From JAFKFH01 sp017307375 (lineage in GTDB: Bacteria > Pseudomonadota > Alphaproteobacteria > Ferrovibrionales > Ferrovibrionaceae), in assembly GCA_965229335.1 (NCBI GenBank), contig OZ245874.1:4712001-4776000 (forward strand): a stretch of DNA of 64,000 bases. Reading direction: 5' to 3'. A program made the position numbers and the translations under genes. The first letter of the stretch is position 1. Each line of letters starts with the position of its first letter. Of the stretch, positions 25,450-33,361 are shown piece after piece. The notes beneath the pieces were generated by a model that was not told where the DNA came from, did not search any database, and worked only from the letters and a program-made list of their open reading frames with translations.

Positions 25450-26268
25450 TTATTGCAGGCGCCGCCGGCGGCCGGCCCGGCCGAGATATTCGCCCGGCGT
25501 GACGCCGTAGGCCGCCTTGAACTTGCGGATCAGATGGCTCTGGTCGGTGAAGCCGGCATCGACCGCCGCCATGGCCGGGGTTTCGCCCGCCAGCATCAGG
25601 CGACGGGCATGGCGGAGCCGCAGCTGGGTCTGGTAGAGATGCGGCGGCAGGCCCATGCTGCGCCGGAACGCGCGCAGCAGGTTGAAGCGGTTGACGCCGG
25701 CCAGGGCGGCGAGATCCGCCAACGCGCAATCCTCGGCGAAATTCTCGGCGAGATAGTCGAGTACCCGGGCGACCCCATGATGGCCGATATGCCGCCCCTC
25801 GACGGTGGCGCGGCCATGGCGGCGCGCCAGATCGACCAGCGTGGTCAGCAGACGGGTATCGCGTTCGAGCTGCGCCTCGCTGCCTTCCAGCAGGCGATGC
25901 AGATCCAGCAGCCGGCGGCTGAGCGCCGCATCGTCGACCACCGCCTCGGCAAACAGCGGCTGCGGCACCGAATGCCCGGCGGCCTCGCCCAGCGCCACGG
26001 TCAGCATGCCGGCGTCGACATAGATCATCCGGTACGAATAGGCCTCGCCCCTCCTCTCGGGGCCGCCGTCATGGGCGTCGTCGGGATTGACCACGATGAT
26101 GCGGCCGGGCACAGCGGTCCAGCGGCGGCCCCGCGCCGCGAAGCCATGCGCGCCGGCCTCGACGATACCGATCGCATAACCTTCGTGCGAATGCCTGGTG
26201 TAACGATGGGTCGAGCCGGCCAGTCGCAGGAGATCGATGCCGTCGAGCCGACGATAGCGCAAGGACAT
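25450..26268 (-). CDS. AraC-family transcriptional regulator
   Basis: The 272-residue protein has an N-terminal cupin-type AraC ligand domain (about 10-140), with HSHEGYAIGIVEAG and PGRIIVVNPDDAHDG. The C-terminal double helix-turn-helix (about 170-268) has LADLAALAGVNRFNLLRAFRR and GFTDQSHLIRKFKAAYGVTPG. AAGGAGG six bases before the ATG at 26268 sets the start. It is 59 bases upstream of the M20 amidohydrolase gene on the same strand, so it probably activates that pair. It is divergent from an Lrp-family gene and the two share the intervening promoter region. Confidence 0.92.
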   Translation of the reverse strand: MSLRYRRLDGIDLLRLAGSTHRYTRHSHEGYAIGIVEAGAHGFAARGRRWTAVPGRIIVVNPDDAHDGGPERRGEAYSYRMIYVDAGMLTVALGEAAGHSVPQPLFAEAVVDDAALSRRLLDLHRLLEGSEAQLERDTRLLTTLVDLARRHGRATVEGRHIGHHGVARVLDYLAENFAEDCALADLAALAGVNRFNLLRAFRRSMGLPPHLYQTQLRLRHARRLMLAGETPAMAAVDAGFTDQSHLIRKFKAAYGVTPGEYLGRAGRRRRLQ

Positions 26269-26335
26269 GGGTGCCTCCTTCACCCGGAAGCCTACCCCAT
26301 GCGGCGGACAATTTTGTTGCTCAGATCAGGAATAT

Positions 26336-26351
26336 TGCCAAAATCTTGGCA
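26336..26351. promoter_or_regulatory. Inverted repeat in the AraC/Lrp divergent promoter region
   Basis: tgccaa-aatc-ttggca is a perfect 6-4-6 inverted repeat, 35 bases before the Lrp-family start. It lies in an AT-rich patch flanked by two AATATT elements. This pattern suits Lrp-type regulators, which bind imperfect palindromes and usually autoregulate. Function is inferred. Confidence 0.5.
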
Positions 26352-26386
26352 TCCCATGCGCTATTTTCAGAATATTTGAGCATCCG

Positions 26387-26851
26387 ATGCCAGAAATTGA
26401 CACCACCGACAAGCGCATCCTCCGCGCCCTGCAGCGCGACGGGCGATTGCAGAACATCGATCTGGCCCGCGAGGTCGGGCTGTCGCCGTCGCCCTGTCTG
26501 AGACGGGTGCGGTTGCTGGAGGAGGCCGGGGTCATCGATCGCTACGTCGCGGTGATCGATCCGGCCAAGGTCGGCCTGCCGTTGTCGCTGTTCGTGCGCG
26601 TGTGGCTGACCGCCCAGGATGCCGAAACCATCGACATCTTCATCGCGGCGATGGAACAGCTGCCGCAAGTGCTGGAATGCTACATCATGCTGGGCGAGAG
26701 CGATGCACTGCTGCGCGTGGCGGTATCGGGCTTCGACGACTACCGCCGTTTCCAATCGACGCATCTGACGCGCCGGAACGGCATCCAGAACGTCAAGACC
26801 GACGTCCCGAGCCAGGTGGTCAAGCAGACCTACGCTCTGCCGATCACCTAG
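26387..26851 (+). CDS. Lrp/AsnC-family transcriptional regulator
   Basis: The 154-residue protein starts MPEIDTTDKRILRALQRDGR, the standard opening of this family. The helix-turn-helix is QNIDLAREVGLSPSPCLRRVRLLEEAG (about 22-50, with the diagnostic SPSPCLRRV). The RAM ligand domain (about 65-150) has VLECYIMLGESDALLRVAVSGFDDY. The longer frame from 26267 is ignored because the ATG at 26387 gives the conserved N-terminus. Family members sense amino acids; its divergent neighbours handle N-acyl amino-acid-like substrates, which fits but does not prove a shared pathway. Confidence 0.93.
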   Translation: MPEIDTTDKRILRALQRDGRLQNIDLAREVGLSPSPCLRRVRLLEEAGVIDRYVAVIDPAKVGLPLSLFVRVWLTAQDAETIDIFIAAMEQLPQVLECYIMLGESDALLRVAVSGFDDYRRFQSTHLTRRNGIQNVKTDVPSQVVKQTYALPIT

Positions 26852-26855
26852 CCTG

Positions 26856-26885
26856 CGTCACTGCCGGCACGATCCGGCAGTGACG
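26856..26885. terminator. Bidirectional hairpin between convergent genes
   Basis: cgtcactgccgg (26856-26867) pairs perfectly with ccggcagtgacg (26874-26885) around a six-base loop. It lies between the stops of the Lrp-family gene and the alpha/beta hydrolase gene and is followed by AAAAT, so it can end both transcripts. Confidence 0.75.
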
Positions 26886-26902
26886 AAAATCCTGGCCGCC
26901 GC

Positions 26903-27703
26903 TCAGACCCCGAGCGTCTGGGCCAGGACCTCGGTGTAGGCCGGCGGGTTGACGACGTAGGGATAATGCTGGCCGGTGTCGAAACGGACGTGCCGGCCCT
27001 TGCGGTAGCGCTTGACCACGTCGTTCTGCACCTTGCGCGGAATCAGCGGGTCGTCGGCGCAATCGACGACGACGATGCGCTCGGGCGCCAGATCGATCTT
27101 GGGCACCGCCGTCGCCTGCTGCACCGCCAGCACCCTGGCCTTGAGGGCCTTGGCCGACAGGAGCTTTTCGCCGCTGTGCAGCAGCACGGCCTTCAGCGTC
27201 GCGATCTCCGGGCTCGATTCCGGCCAGGAGCGCACCGACGACAGGATGAAGCCGCGATGGACACTGCCCGGCAGGTCGGCCAGGCCCTCGCGCGGGCGGC
27301 CGGTCGGGTTCAGCAACTGGGGATCGGACAGGGAATTGCCGATGATGATGCTGTCGACCTTGTCGGGATGGCGCGCCGCGTACCACTGGGTCAGAAAACC
27401 GCCCAGCGAGGAGCCCACGACGCTCGCCTTCGCAATGCCGAGATGGTCCTGCAGCTTGGCCAGGCCATCGGCCAGCCGTTCGATCTCGGTGATGACCGGG
27501 TAGGTGACGGAAACGATGTGCGCGCGCCCGGCCAGCGCCGCGATCTGGTTCCACCAGATCTCGGCCGTACCGAGGGTGCCCGGCAGCATCAGCAGTGCGG
27601 GGGCGCCCTTCTTCTTCGGCTTGGCCTCGATCACGCCCCAGGTCAGCCCGCCGACCTTGATCTGCCTGACCGGGTACTTCTTGCGGAAAGCGGCAATGTC
27701 CAT
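26903..27703 (-). CDS. Alpha/beta hydrolase
   Basis: The 266-residue protein has the alpha/beta hydrolase fold. The nucleophile elbow is VVGSSLGGFL (about residues 102-111), the acid is probably in VVVDCADDPLIP, and the histidine in TGQHYPYVVNP near the C-terminus. An oxyanion-hole region MLPGTLGTAEIWW is at about 42-54. The start at 27703 gives MDIAAFRKKYPVRQ; the frame continues upstream into the MlrC gene and is not used. It is the last gene of the TRAP/MlrC operon, ten bases after mlrC, so it probably acts on the imported compound or its breakdown product. Confidence 0.85.
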   Translation of the reverse strand: MDIAAFRKKYPVRQIKVGGLTWGVIEAKPKKKGAPALLMLPGTLGTAEIWWNQIAALAGRAHIVSVTYPVITEIERLADGLAKLQDHLGIAKASVVGSSLGGFLTQWYAARHPDKVDSIIIGNSLSDPQLLNPTGRPREGLADLPGSVHRGFILSSVRSWPESSPEIATLKAVLLHSGEKLLSAKALKARVLAVQQATAVPKIDLAPERIVVVDCADDPLIPRKVQNDVVKRYRKGRHVRFDTGQHYPYVVNPPAYTEVLAQTLGV

Positions 27704-27713
27704 CGTCGACGTC

Positions 27714-29183
27714 TCATTCTGCCAGGGGATGGGGATCCATCGGCCACATCGGCCGCTGGATCCGGCGATAGTCGAAGGTCTTGAGGTCGGTAGCGATCGC
27801 GCCGGGACCGCCGATGTAGAGCACTTCCCGCGCGATCGGGGCGAAGGCGGCATGGAAATGCTGGCTCGACTTGACGATGACCAGCCGCTTCTTTTCCGGA
27901 TCGATACCCAGGCCGGTGAACAATTCGCGGCCCGATGCCTGGTTGCGATGGCTGACCACGACGATGTCGAGGCCGTCGGCCCCGCCCAGGATGCGCAGGG
28001 CCGCGGCATCGCCCAGCGCCATCCGCCCGGCCCCGAAGCTTTGCGAGTGGTCGCGGGCCAGCGCCAGCACCTCGACCTTCAGGTCGAGCGGCCGGCCCGA
28101 CATCGGCCCGACCTTGCCGCCGATGCGCAGGTCGAGACGGGCGCCGACGCCGGCGGCGAAGGAGAGTTCGACGGCCACCTTGTCCCAGAACGGGCCGTAG
28201 GCCACGTCGCCGATGCCGCGCTCGATCAGCCGCTCCAGCACGAAGGTCGCATCCGACGGCGCGCCGCCGCCGGGATTGTCGGCGGAATCGGCGATGACGG
28301 CCGTGCCTTCGTTGTGCGACAGGCCCTTGTCGAGGGCTTCATCGATCGTCAGGTAGTCGGGGCCGGTCTGGCCGCGTAGCGCGATCAGTTCGCGGCCGAG
28401 CCTTTCCGCCAGCGCCGCCGCTGCGGCCTGGTCGTCGTCGGTCGTCACCAGGATCTTGGTGCCCATGTCGGGCACGTCGCCCCAGGGGAAGGAATGCGCG
28501 ACCGAAACGGTCAGCACGCCGTCGCGGCCCTCGAGCGCCTTGATGCGATCGACATAGGATCGCATCGGTTCGCGCGGCGTATGATAGATGCCGATCATCC
28601 GGCAGTCGAAGCACGCGGTGACCGGCTTGACCTCGGCGCGCGCCGCGCGATGGCAGAGTCCGACCAGTTCCTCGGCCCGCTCCATGAAGTCGATATGCGG
28701 ATATTCCTTGAAGCAGACGATGAAATCGGCGGCTTCGAGCATCGTCGTCGAGACATGGCAATGCGGATCGAGCTCGGTGCCGATCACCGTCTTCGCGCCG
28801 ACAATCTCGCGAAGACGGGCCAGCAGGTCGCCTTCGCAATCGTCATAGCCGTCGGCGACCATCGCGCCATGGGCGCCGAGCAGCACGATGTCGAGCGGCA
28901 GTGCCGCCCGCACCTCGGCCAGGATCTTGTCGCGCAGCGTCTCGTAGGCGGCCCTGGTCGTCGGTCCCGCCGGCTCGGCGAAGGTCGACAGCCCCTCGAT
29001 CAGCGTCCAGCCCTCGGCCTTCGCCCGGCGGCGGGCCACCATCAGCGGCCCGGTGAACAGGAACAGCTGGTCGGGGTGGGCCCCGCCCTCGAAGAAGAAA
29101 CCGTTGCGGAACGAGGCTTCGCCGGTCGGGATCGGCGAGAACGTGTTGGTCTCGGTGCCGAGACAGGCAGCAAAAACTCTCAT
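27714..29183 (-). CDS. MlrC-family M81 metallopeptidase
   Basis: The 489-residue protein belongs to the M81 (MlrC/microcystinase C) family. It starts MRVFAACLGTETNTFSPIPT and has LLGAHGAMVADGYDDCEGDLL, the metal-ligand motif ELDPHCHVS (Asp and His separated by one residue), DSADNPGGGAPSDATF and QFFH-like SSQHFHAAFAPIA near the end. MlrC cleaves linearised peptides in microcystin breakdown, but most family members are uncharacterised and linked to transporters. Its ATG at 29183 overlaps the TRAP small-permease stop as ATGA. The frame runs open to 30599, but that extension is shadow of the TRAP genes. The substrate is not known. Confidence 0.9.
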   Translation of the reverse strand: MRVFAACLGTETNTFSPIPTGEASFRNGFFFEGGAHPDQLFLFTGPLMVARRRAKAEGWTLIEGLSTFAEPAGPTTRAAYETLRDKILAEVRAALPLDIVLLGAHGAMVADGYDDCEGDLLARLREIVGAKTVIGTELDPHCHVSTTMLEAADFIVCFKEYPHIDFMERAEELVGLCHRAARAEVKPVTACFDCRMIGIYHTPREPMRSYVDRIKALEGRDGVLTVSVAHSFPWGDVPDMGTKILVTTDDDQAAAAALAERLGRELIALRGQTGPDYLTIDEALDKGLSHNEGTAVIADSADNPGGGAPSDATFVLERLIERGIGDVAYGPFWDKVAVELSFAAGVGARLDLRIGGKVGPMSGRPLDLKVEVLALARDHSQSFGAGRMALGDAAALRILGGADGLDIVVVSHRNQASGRELFTGLGIDPEKKRLVIVKSSQHFHAAFAPIAREVLYIGGPGAIATDLKTFDYRRIQRPMWPMDPHPLAE

Positions 29184-29704
29184 AGCTCCGGCCTGACGGG
29201 TTCGGGGGCCGGCGGGCGGAACCCGGCGGCGGCAAGATGGATGAAGACGATGGTGATCGCGACCGGCAGCGACGCGGTCACCCATACCAGCGGCACGCCC
29301 AGCGCCTCGGTATCGCGCAGCGCGGTACGCGCCAGATAGCCGCGGGTAAAGGTCATGCCCGGCCCGAACAGGCAGTACCACCAGACCGGTCCCAGGAAGG
29401 TCAGGGTGGCGGCCGCCCGCAACAGCCCGCCCAGCAGGCGCATCACGCCGCTGTCGAACATCTGCAGCCGCATCAGGATCGGATCGGCCCCGGCGCGGAA
29501 GGCGATGGCGATGCCGAGCAGGCCGCCCCAGACCATGGCGTAGCGCGCCCCCTCGTCGGTCCAGGACGGCGGATCGGCCAGCAGATAGCGGGCGACCACC
29601 TGGATGATGATCAGCACGATCATCAGGACGAAGAAGGCCGCGGCCGCGAACCGGCAAAGCCGGTCGAGACCGTCGGACAAGCCGACGAGGGCGCGCGCCA
29701 GCAC
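29180..29704 (-). CDS. dctQ: TRAP transporter small permease (DctQ type)
   Basis: The 174-residue membrane protein has four hydrophobic helices (about 18-38, 55-75, 90-112, 135-158). It carries the DctQ pattern VVARYLLADPPSWTDEGARYAMVW. It would join the large permease encoded upstream to form the membrane unit. The gene starts three bases after the stop of the binding-protein gene and overlaps mlrC, so expression is coupled. The gene order is large permease, binding protein, small permease, not the commoner P-Q-M. Confidence 0.9.
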   Translation of the reverse strand: MLARALVGLSDGLDRLCRFAAAAFFVLMIVLIIIQVVARYLLADPPSWTDEGARYAMVWGGLLGIAIAFRAGADPILMRLQMFDSGVMRLLGGLLRAAATLTFLGPVWWYCLFGPGMTFTRGYLARTALRDTEALGVPLVWVTASLPVAITIVFIHLAAAGFRPPAPEPVRPEL

Positions 29705-29707
29705 GGA

Positions 29708-30706
29708 TCAGCGCGTCTGGTTGGCCGCGGCGACGAACTTGTCGACGTCGGCCTGGCTGAGGATCGCGGTGTAGGATGTCTTCGACAGGTCCTGGAACTG
29801 CGTGCGGCCCTCGGGCGTCAGGCTGGTGATCTTGATCCCGACCTTTTCGAGCTGCGCGATCGCCGCCTTGTCGCTTTCCACCACCCAGGCGCGGTTGGCC
29901 GACTGGGCCTTGGCGACCGCGGCGTCGAACTTCTGCTTCTGGTCCGGCTTCAGGCCCTTGTACCAGTCTTCCGACACCATCGCGACGCGCAGCGCCTGGG
30001 AAACATTGGCGTCGGTGTAGAACTTGAGCAGGTCGGTATGACCGAACAGGAACGGCACGAACGGAGGGTTGAGATACCCATCGGCGATGCCGGTCTGCAG
30101 GGCGTTGGCGACTTCCGGCATGGTGATCACGACGCCGTTGGTGCCCCAGGCCTTGAACAGCTTGAGCTGGTTCTCGTCGAGCGCGCGGATGCGCAGGTCG
30201 GAGAGGTCGGCCGGCTTGGTCACCGGGTGCTTGGTGTTGAAGATGCCGGAACCGCCGCCGACCGAGACCAGCGCCACGATGCGCGCGCCCTTGGGCACGG
30301 TGCCGCTGTTGACCTGGTCGAGCAGCTTGCCCTGCACCGTCGCCTTGTCGAGATGATCGAGCGAATCGAACAGATAGGGCAGCATGAAGCCGAAGGTGAA
30401 TTTGTTCAGCTGGGCTGCCCGCGCCAGGTCGGCGAAGTTCACTTCGAGCAGGCCCTGCGTCACCTGATCGAGGCGCTCGGCCTCGCCGCCGATCGAGTTC
30501 ACCGGCTGTTCGCGCACCTGGAAGCCGGCGGCCTTCAACTCGTCGATCAGGGTGGCGGCAAAGACGTAGGAACCGCACTTGACCTTGTCGGGCGGACAAT
30601 CCAGCGCGACCTTGACTTCCTGCGCGGCGGCCTGGCCGGTCCAGAGGACGAAGGCGACGCCCGCGGCAAGGGCCGCGCGCTTCAGATGACTGGAATGAGC
30701 GGTCAT
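29708..30706 (-). CDS. dctP: TRAP transporter substrate-binding protein (DctP family)
   Basis: The 332-residue periplasmic protein has a signal peptide (about 1-23, ending GQAAAQ). The DctP fold follows, with PVNSIGGEAERLDQVTQGLLEV, KPADLSDLRIRALDENQLKLF, where the RxR arginine normally binds a carboxylate, and LQTGIADGYLNPP. I chose the ATG at 30706: GGGAGG is about ten bases upstream, whereas it is only one base from the earlier ATG at 30715. A mature N-terminal Cys-containing stretch (DCPPDKVKCGSY) is unusual and may form a disulfide. An organic acid or carboxylated peptide is the likely ligand. Confidence 0.9.
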   Translation of the reverse strand: MTAHSSHLKRAALAAGVAFVLWTGQAAAQEVKVALDCPPDKVKCGSYVFAATLIDELKAAGFQVREQPVNSIGGEAERLDQVTQGLLEVNFADLARAAQLNKFTFGFMLPYLFDSLDHLDKATVQGKLLDQVNSGTVPKGARIVALVSVGGGSGIFNTKHPVTKPADLSDLRIRALDENQLKLFKAWGTNGVVITMPEVANALQTGIADGYLNPPFVPFLFGHTDLLKFYTDANVSQALRVAMVSEDWYKGLKPDQKQKFDAAVAKAQSANRAWVVESDKAAIAQLEKVGIKITSLTPEGRTQFQDLSKTSYTAILSQADVDKFVAAANQTR

Positions 30707-30723
30707 GGTTTGCATACCTCCCG

Positions 30724-32007
30724 TTATTTGATGAAACCGAACAGACGCGGCAGGAACAGACTGACTTCGGGCACCAGGGCGATGACGAAGAGCAGCGCCA
30801 GTTCGACGAAGACGAACGGCATGATCGCCCGGTTCAGCTCCCAGTAGCTCAGCTTGGTGACGGCCGAGACGATCAGGAGACTGCCGCCCATCGGCGGCGT
30901 GATCATGCCGATGGTCAGGTTCAGGCAAAGCGTGATGCCGAGGTGGACCGGATCGATACCGAGCAGGATCGCGGGCGGCGCAAGCAGCGGCACCAGCAGC
31001 GCCAGCGCCACCGGCGCCTCGAGGATCGTGCCGGCGATGATGAAGGCGATGTTCATCACCAGCATGTATTCGGTCTTGCCCAGGCCCATGCCGGTGATGA
31101 AATTCGCCAGCACCTGGGGCAGATGCTCATGCCCGGCGAGCCAGTCGAACATCGAGATGGCGCCGAGCAGCACGAAGATCGTGCCGGTGAGCACCGCGGT
31201 CGTCTGCAGCCCGTTCCACAGGCCCTGCCAGCTCATGCCACCGTAATGGAGCCCGACCAGCAAGGCCGCGATGACGGCGAGCGCCGCCGCCTCGGTCGGG
31301 GTGACCACGCCGAAGACGATGCCGCCCAGGATGATGATGGGCAGCGACAGCGCGGGCAGCGCGCGGATCAGGGACGGGATGAACGGCGGCACGACCTCGT
31401 GCCGCCCGCCGGGATGATCGTGGCGATGGGCAAACCAGGCATTGGCACCGAACAGGAAGCCTGCGAGCAGCAGGCCCGGCAGGATGCCGCCGACGAACAG
31501 CGCGGCGACCGAGGTCTGCATGATCGCGCCGTAGAAGATCATGACGATGGATGGCGGGATGATCGGGCCGATCATCGATGCCGCTGCCGTCAGGGCGGCG
31601 GCGTAGCGCATCGAGTAGCCCTTCTCGACCATTGCCGGCACGACGGTCGAGGACAGGGCGGCGGCATCGGCGACCGCCGAGCCCGAGATGCCGGACAGGA
31701 AGACCGCGGCGAGGATGTTGACGTGGCCAAGGCCGCCTTTCAGCCGCCCCAGCATCGAGTTCGCGAAATCGATCAGGGCGCGGGTGATGCCGCCCATGTT
31801 CATGATTTCGCCGGCCAGGATGAACAGCGGCATCGCCATCAGGGCGAAGACATCGACCTGGGCGATGATCCGCTGAGGCAGGATCGCCAGGTAGCGCGCG
31901 TTGTCGGTCGCGATGAAGGTCAGGACCGAGGCCGCGCCGAGCGCATAGGCCACGGCCGCGCCGGCCAGAAGCAGCACCAGGCCGACAATTGCGGCAACCC
32001 AGGTCAT
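30724..32007 (-). CDS. dctM: TRAP transporter large permease (DctM type)
   Basis: The 427-residue integral membrane protein has about twelve helices. DctM signatures are present: ALMAMPLFILAGEIMN, FLSGISGSAVADAAALSSTVVPAM, AAASMIGPIIPPSIVMIFYG and LNLTIGMITPPMGG. It forms the ion-coupled channel of the transporter. It is the first gene of the operon dctM-dctP-dctQ-mlrC-hydrolase and is divergent from an XRE-cupin regulator 159 bases away, with a perfect palindrome between. Confidence 0.95.
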   Translation of the reverse strand: MTWVAAIVGLVLLLAGAAVAYALGAASVLTFIATDNARYLAILPQRIIAQVDVFALMAMPLFILAGEIMNMGGITRALIDFANSMLGRLKGGLGHVNILAAVFLSGISGSAVADAAALSSTVVPAMVEKGYSMRYAAALTAAASMIGPIIPPSIVMIFYGAIMQTSVAALFVGGILPGLLLAGFLFGANAWFAHRHDHPGGRHEVVPPFIPSLIRALPALSLPIIILGGIVFGVVTPTEAAALAVIAALLVGLHYGGMSWQGLWNGLQTTAVLTGTIFVLLGAISMFDWLAGHEHLPQVLANFITGMGLGKTEYMLVMNIAFIIAGTILEAPVALALLVPLLAPPAILLGIDPVHLGITLCLNLTIGMITPPMGGSLLIVSAVTKLSYWELNRAIMPFVFVELALLFVIALVPEVSLFLPRLFGFIK

Positions 32008-32105
32008 GCCGGCATTCCAGGCATCGTCATGTCGAAACCGCCCCCGTCCCCCGACTGGTCACGGTATAACTATCCGCGCATCGCCGCGTCATCGTCCAGA
32101 CATTT

Positions 32106-32121
32106 TTTTCCGATCGGAAAA
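32106..32121. promoter_or_regulatory. Perfect 16-bp palindrome in the dctM/XRE-cupin divergent promoter
   Basis: TTTTCCGATCGGAAAA is a perfect palindrome 98 bases before dctM and 45 bases before the XRE-cupin gene. XRE regulators bind such dyads as dimers, so it is the best operator candidate for controlling both directions. This is inferred from placement and symmetry. Confidence 0.7.
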
Positions 32122-32166
32122 TCCGTCAACCTATCGCGGCAGACCGGTTCGTTGCATGATAGGGCC

Positions 32167-32799
32167 ATGTCCGAACGCCGCCCCCCGCCCCGCCTGTCGC
32201 TGATGCCCGCCAAGCCGGGCGAGACGATCGACCGCGCGGCGCTCGGCCGCCACCTGCGTGCGATCAGGCGGGCCCGGGGCTGGACGCTGCAGGAAGTCTC
32301 GCTGCGCACGGGACTGGCGGTCTCGACGATCTCGAAGGCCGAGCGCGGCCTGATCGGGCTGGCCTACGACAAGTTCATTCTGCTGGCCCAGCGCCTGGAA
32401 CTCGACGTCTCCGACCTGTTTCAGCCGGGCGGGCGCGGCTATGCCAACACGACCCTGTCGGTCACCCGCGCCGGCGGGGCACCGACCTACGAGACCGAGA
32501 CCTATGTCTACCGGATGCTGGCATCCGACCTGCGGGCCAAGCGCATGGTGCCGATGTGGGGCCGGATCAAGGCCCACGACGCGCGCGCCTTCACCGATTT
32601 CATCAGCCATCCCGGCGAGGAATTCCTGTTCGTGCTGGAAGGCACGCTGACGGTACATCTGGAAGACCGCGCCCCGATCAGGCTGGAGCGCTACGACAGC
32701 ATGTATTTCGACAGCGCCATCGGCCACGTCTACGTCTCGGCCGGCACCGAGGATACGACGATCCTGGTGGTCTGCGTCGACGATCCGCCGGGCAGCTGA
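32167..32799 (+). CDS. XRE-family regulator with C-terminal cupin domain
   Basis: The 210-residue protein has a helix-turn-helix (about 25-80), LGRHLRAIRRARGWTLQEVSLRTGLAVSTISKAERG in outline. Its C-terminal cupin (about 120-205) includes HPGEEFLFVLEGTLTVHLED and YDSMYFDSAIGHVYVS, the two cupin motifs. Such regulators usually control the adjacent transporter or catabolic operon in response to a small ligand held in the cupin. The frame is open far upstream as shadow; the ATG at 32167 has AGGG close before it. It is divergent from the TRAP operon and shares a palindromic operator with it. Confidence 0.92.
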   Translation: MSERRPPPRLSLMPAKPGETIDRAALGRHLRAIRRARGWTLQEVSLRTGLAVSTISKAERGLIGLAYDKFILLAQRLELDVSDLFQPGGRGYANTTLSVTRAGGAPTYETETYVYRMLASDLRAKRMVPMWGRIKAHDARAFTDFISHPGEEFLFVLEGTLTVHLEDRAPIRLERYDSMYFDSAIGHVYVSAGTEDTTILVVCVDDPPGS

Positions 32800-32806
32800 C
32801 GGGCCG

Positions 32807-33265
32807 TCAGCCTTCGACGCGCTTTTCCATGAAGATGCTGGTCGGGCTGTCGGGATAGCCGCTGAACGGCCCCCGCTCACGATAGCCGGCGCGGCGATAG
32901 AGGCTGAGCGCCTCGCGGCTTTCCGGCCCGGTCTCGAGGCGGATGCGGGTTACGCCGGCATCGCGCGCCGCGCCTTCGATCGCCTCGAGAATGCGCCAGC
33001 CGATCCCCTTGCCGCGGGCCGAGGCGTCGACGATCATCCGCTTGATCTCGGCCCGCCCGCCATCCTTGACGACCAGCGCGCCGCAGCCGACGACGCGCCC
33101 GTCGTCGCGTGCGACGAAGAAGCGGACGCGGGGCTTGGCGAGATAGTCGACCCCCACCAGGAACTGGCTTTCCCCGGGATAGCGGGCCGTCGAATAGGCG
33201 TCGGACTGGGCGAGCAGCGCCTTGACGTCGTCCTGATCCGGCGATTCCTTGGCGATCGTGACCAT
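32807..33265 (-). CDS. GNAT-family N-acetyltransferase
   Basis: The 152-residue enzyme is a single GNAT domain. The acetyl-CoA-binding motif A is IKRMIVDASARGKGIGWRILEAIE (about residues 74-96), with RGKGIG as the pyrophosphate loop, followed by IRLETGPESREALSLYRRAGY (motif B). The acceptor is unknown; the layout recalls the PhnO/YhbS-like and small stress-linked members. It is convergent with the XRE-cupin gene (seven bases between stops) and divergent from the DNA-repair pair downstream. Confidence 0.88.
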   Translation of the reverse strand: MVTIAKESPDQDDVKALLAQSDAYSTARYPGESQFLVGVDYLAKPRVRFFVARDDGRVVGCGALVVKDGGRAEIKRMIVDASARGKGIGWRILEAIEGAARDAGVTRIRLETGPESREALSLYRRAGYRERGPFSGYPDSPTSIFMEKRVEG

Positions 33266-33361
33266 GGCGGGTCCCCCTGCGACGCGTACCGGCCCCCAGC
33301 ATGCCCATTCCGCAGGTGCGAAGAAACTGGTTTTTCATGGCCGGCGCACTACGTTGACGGC

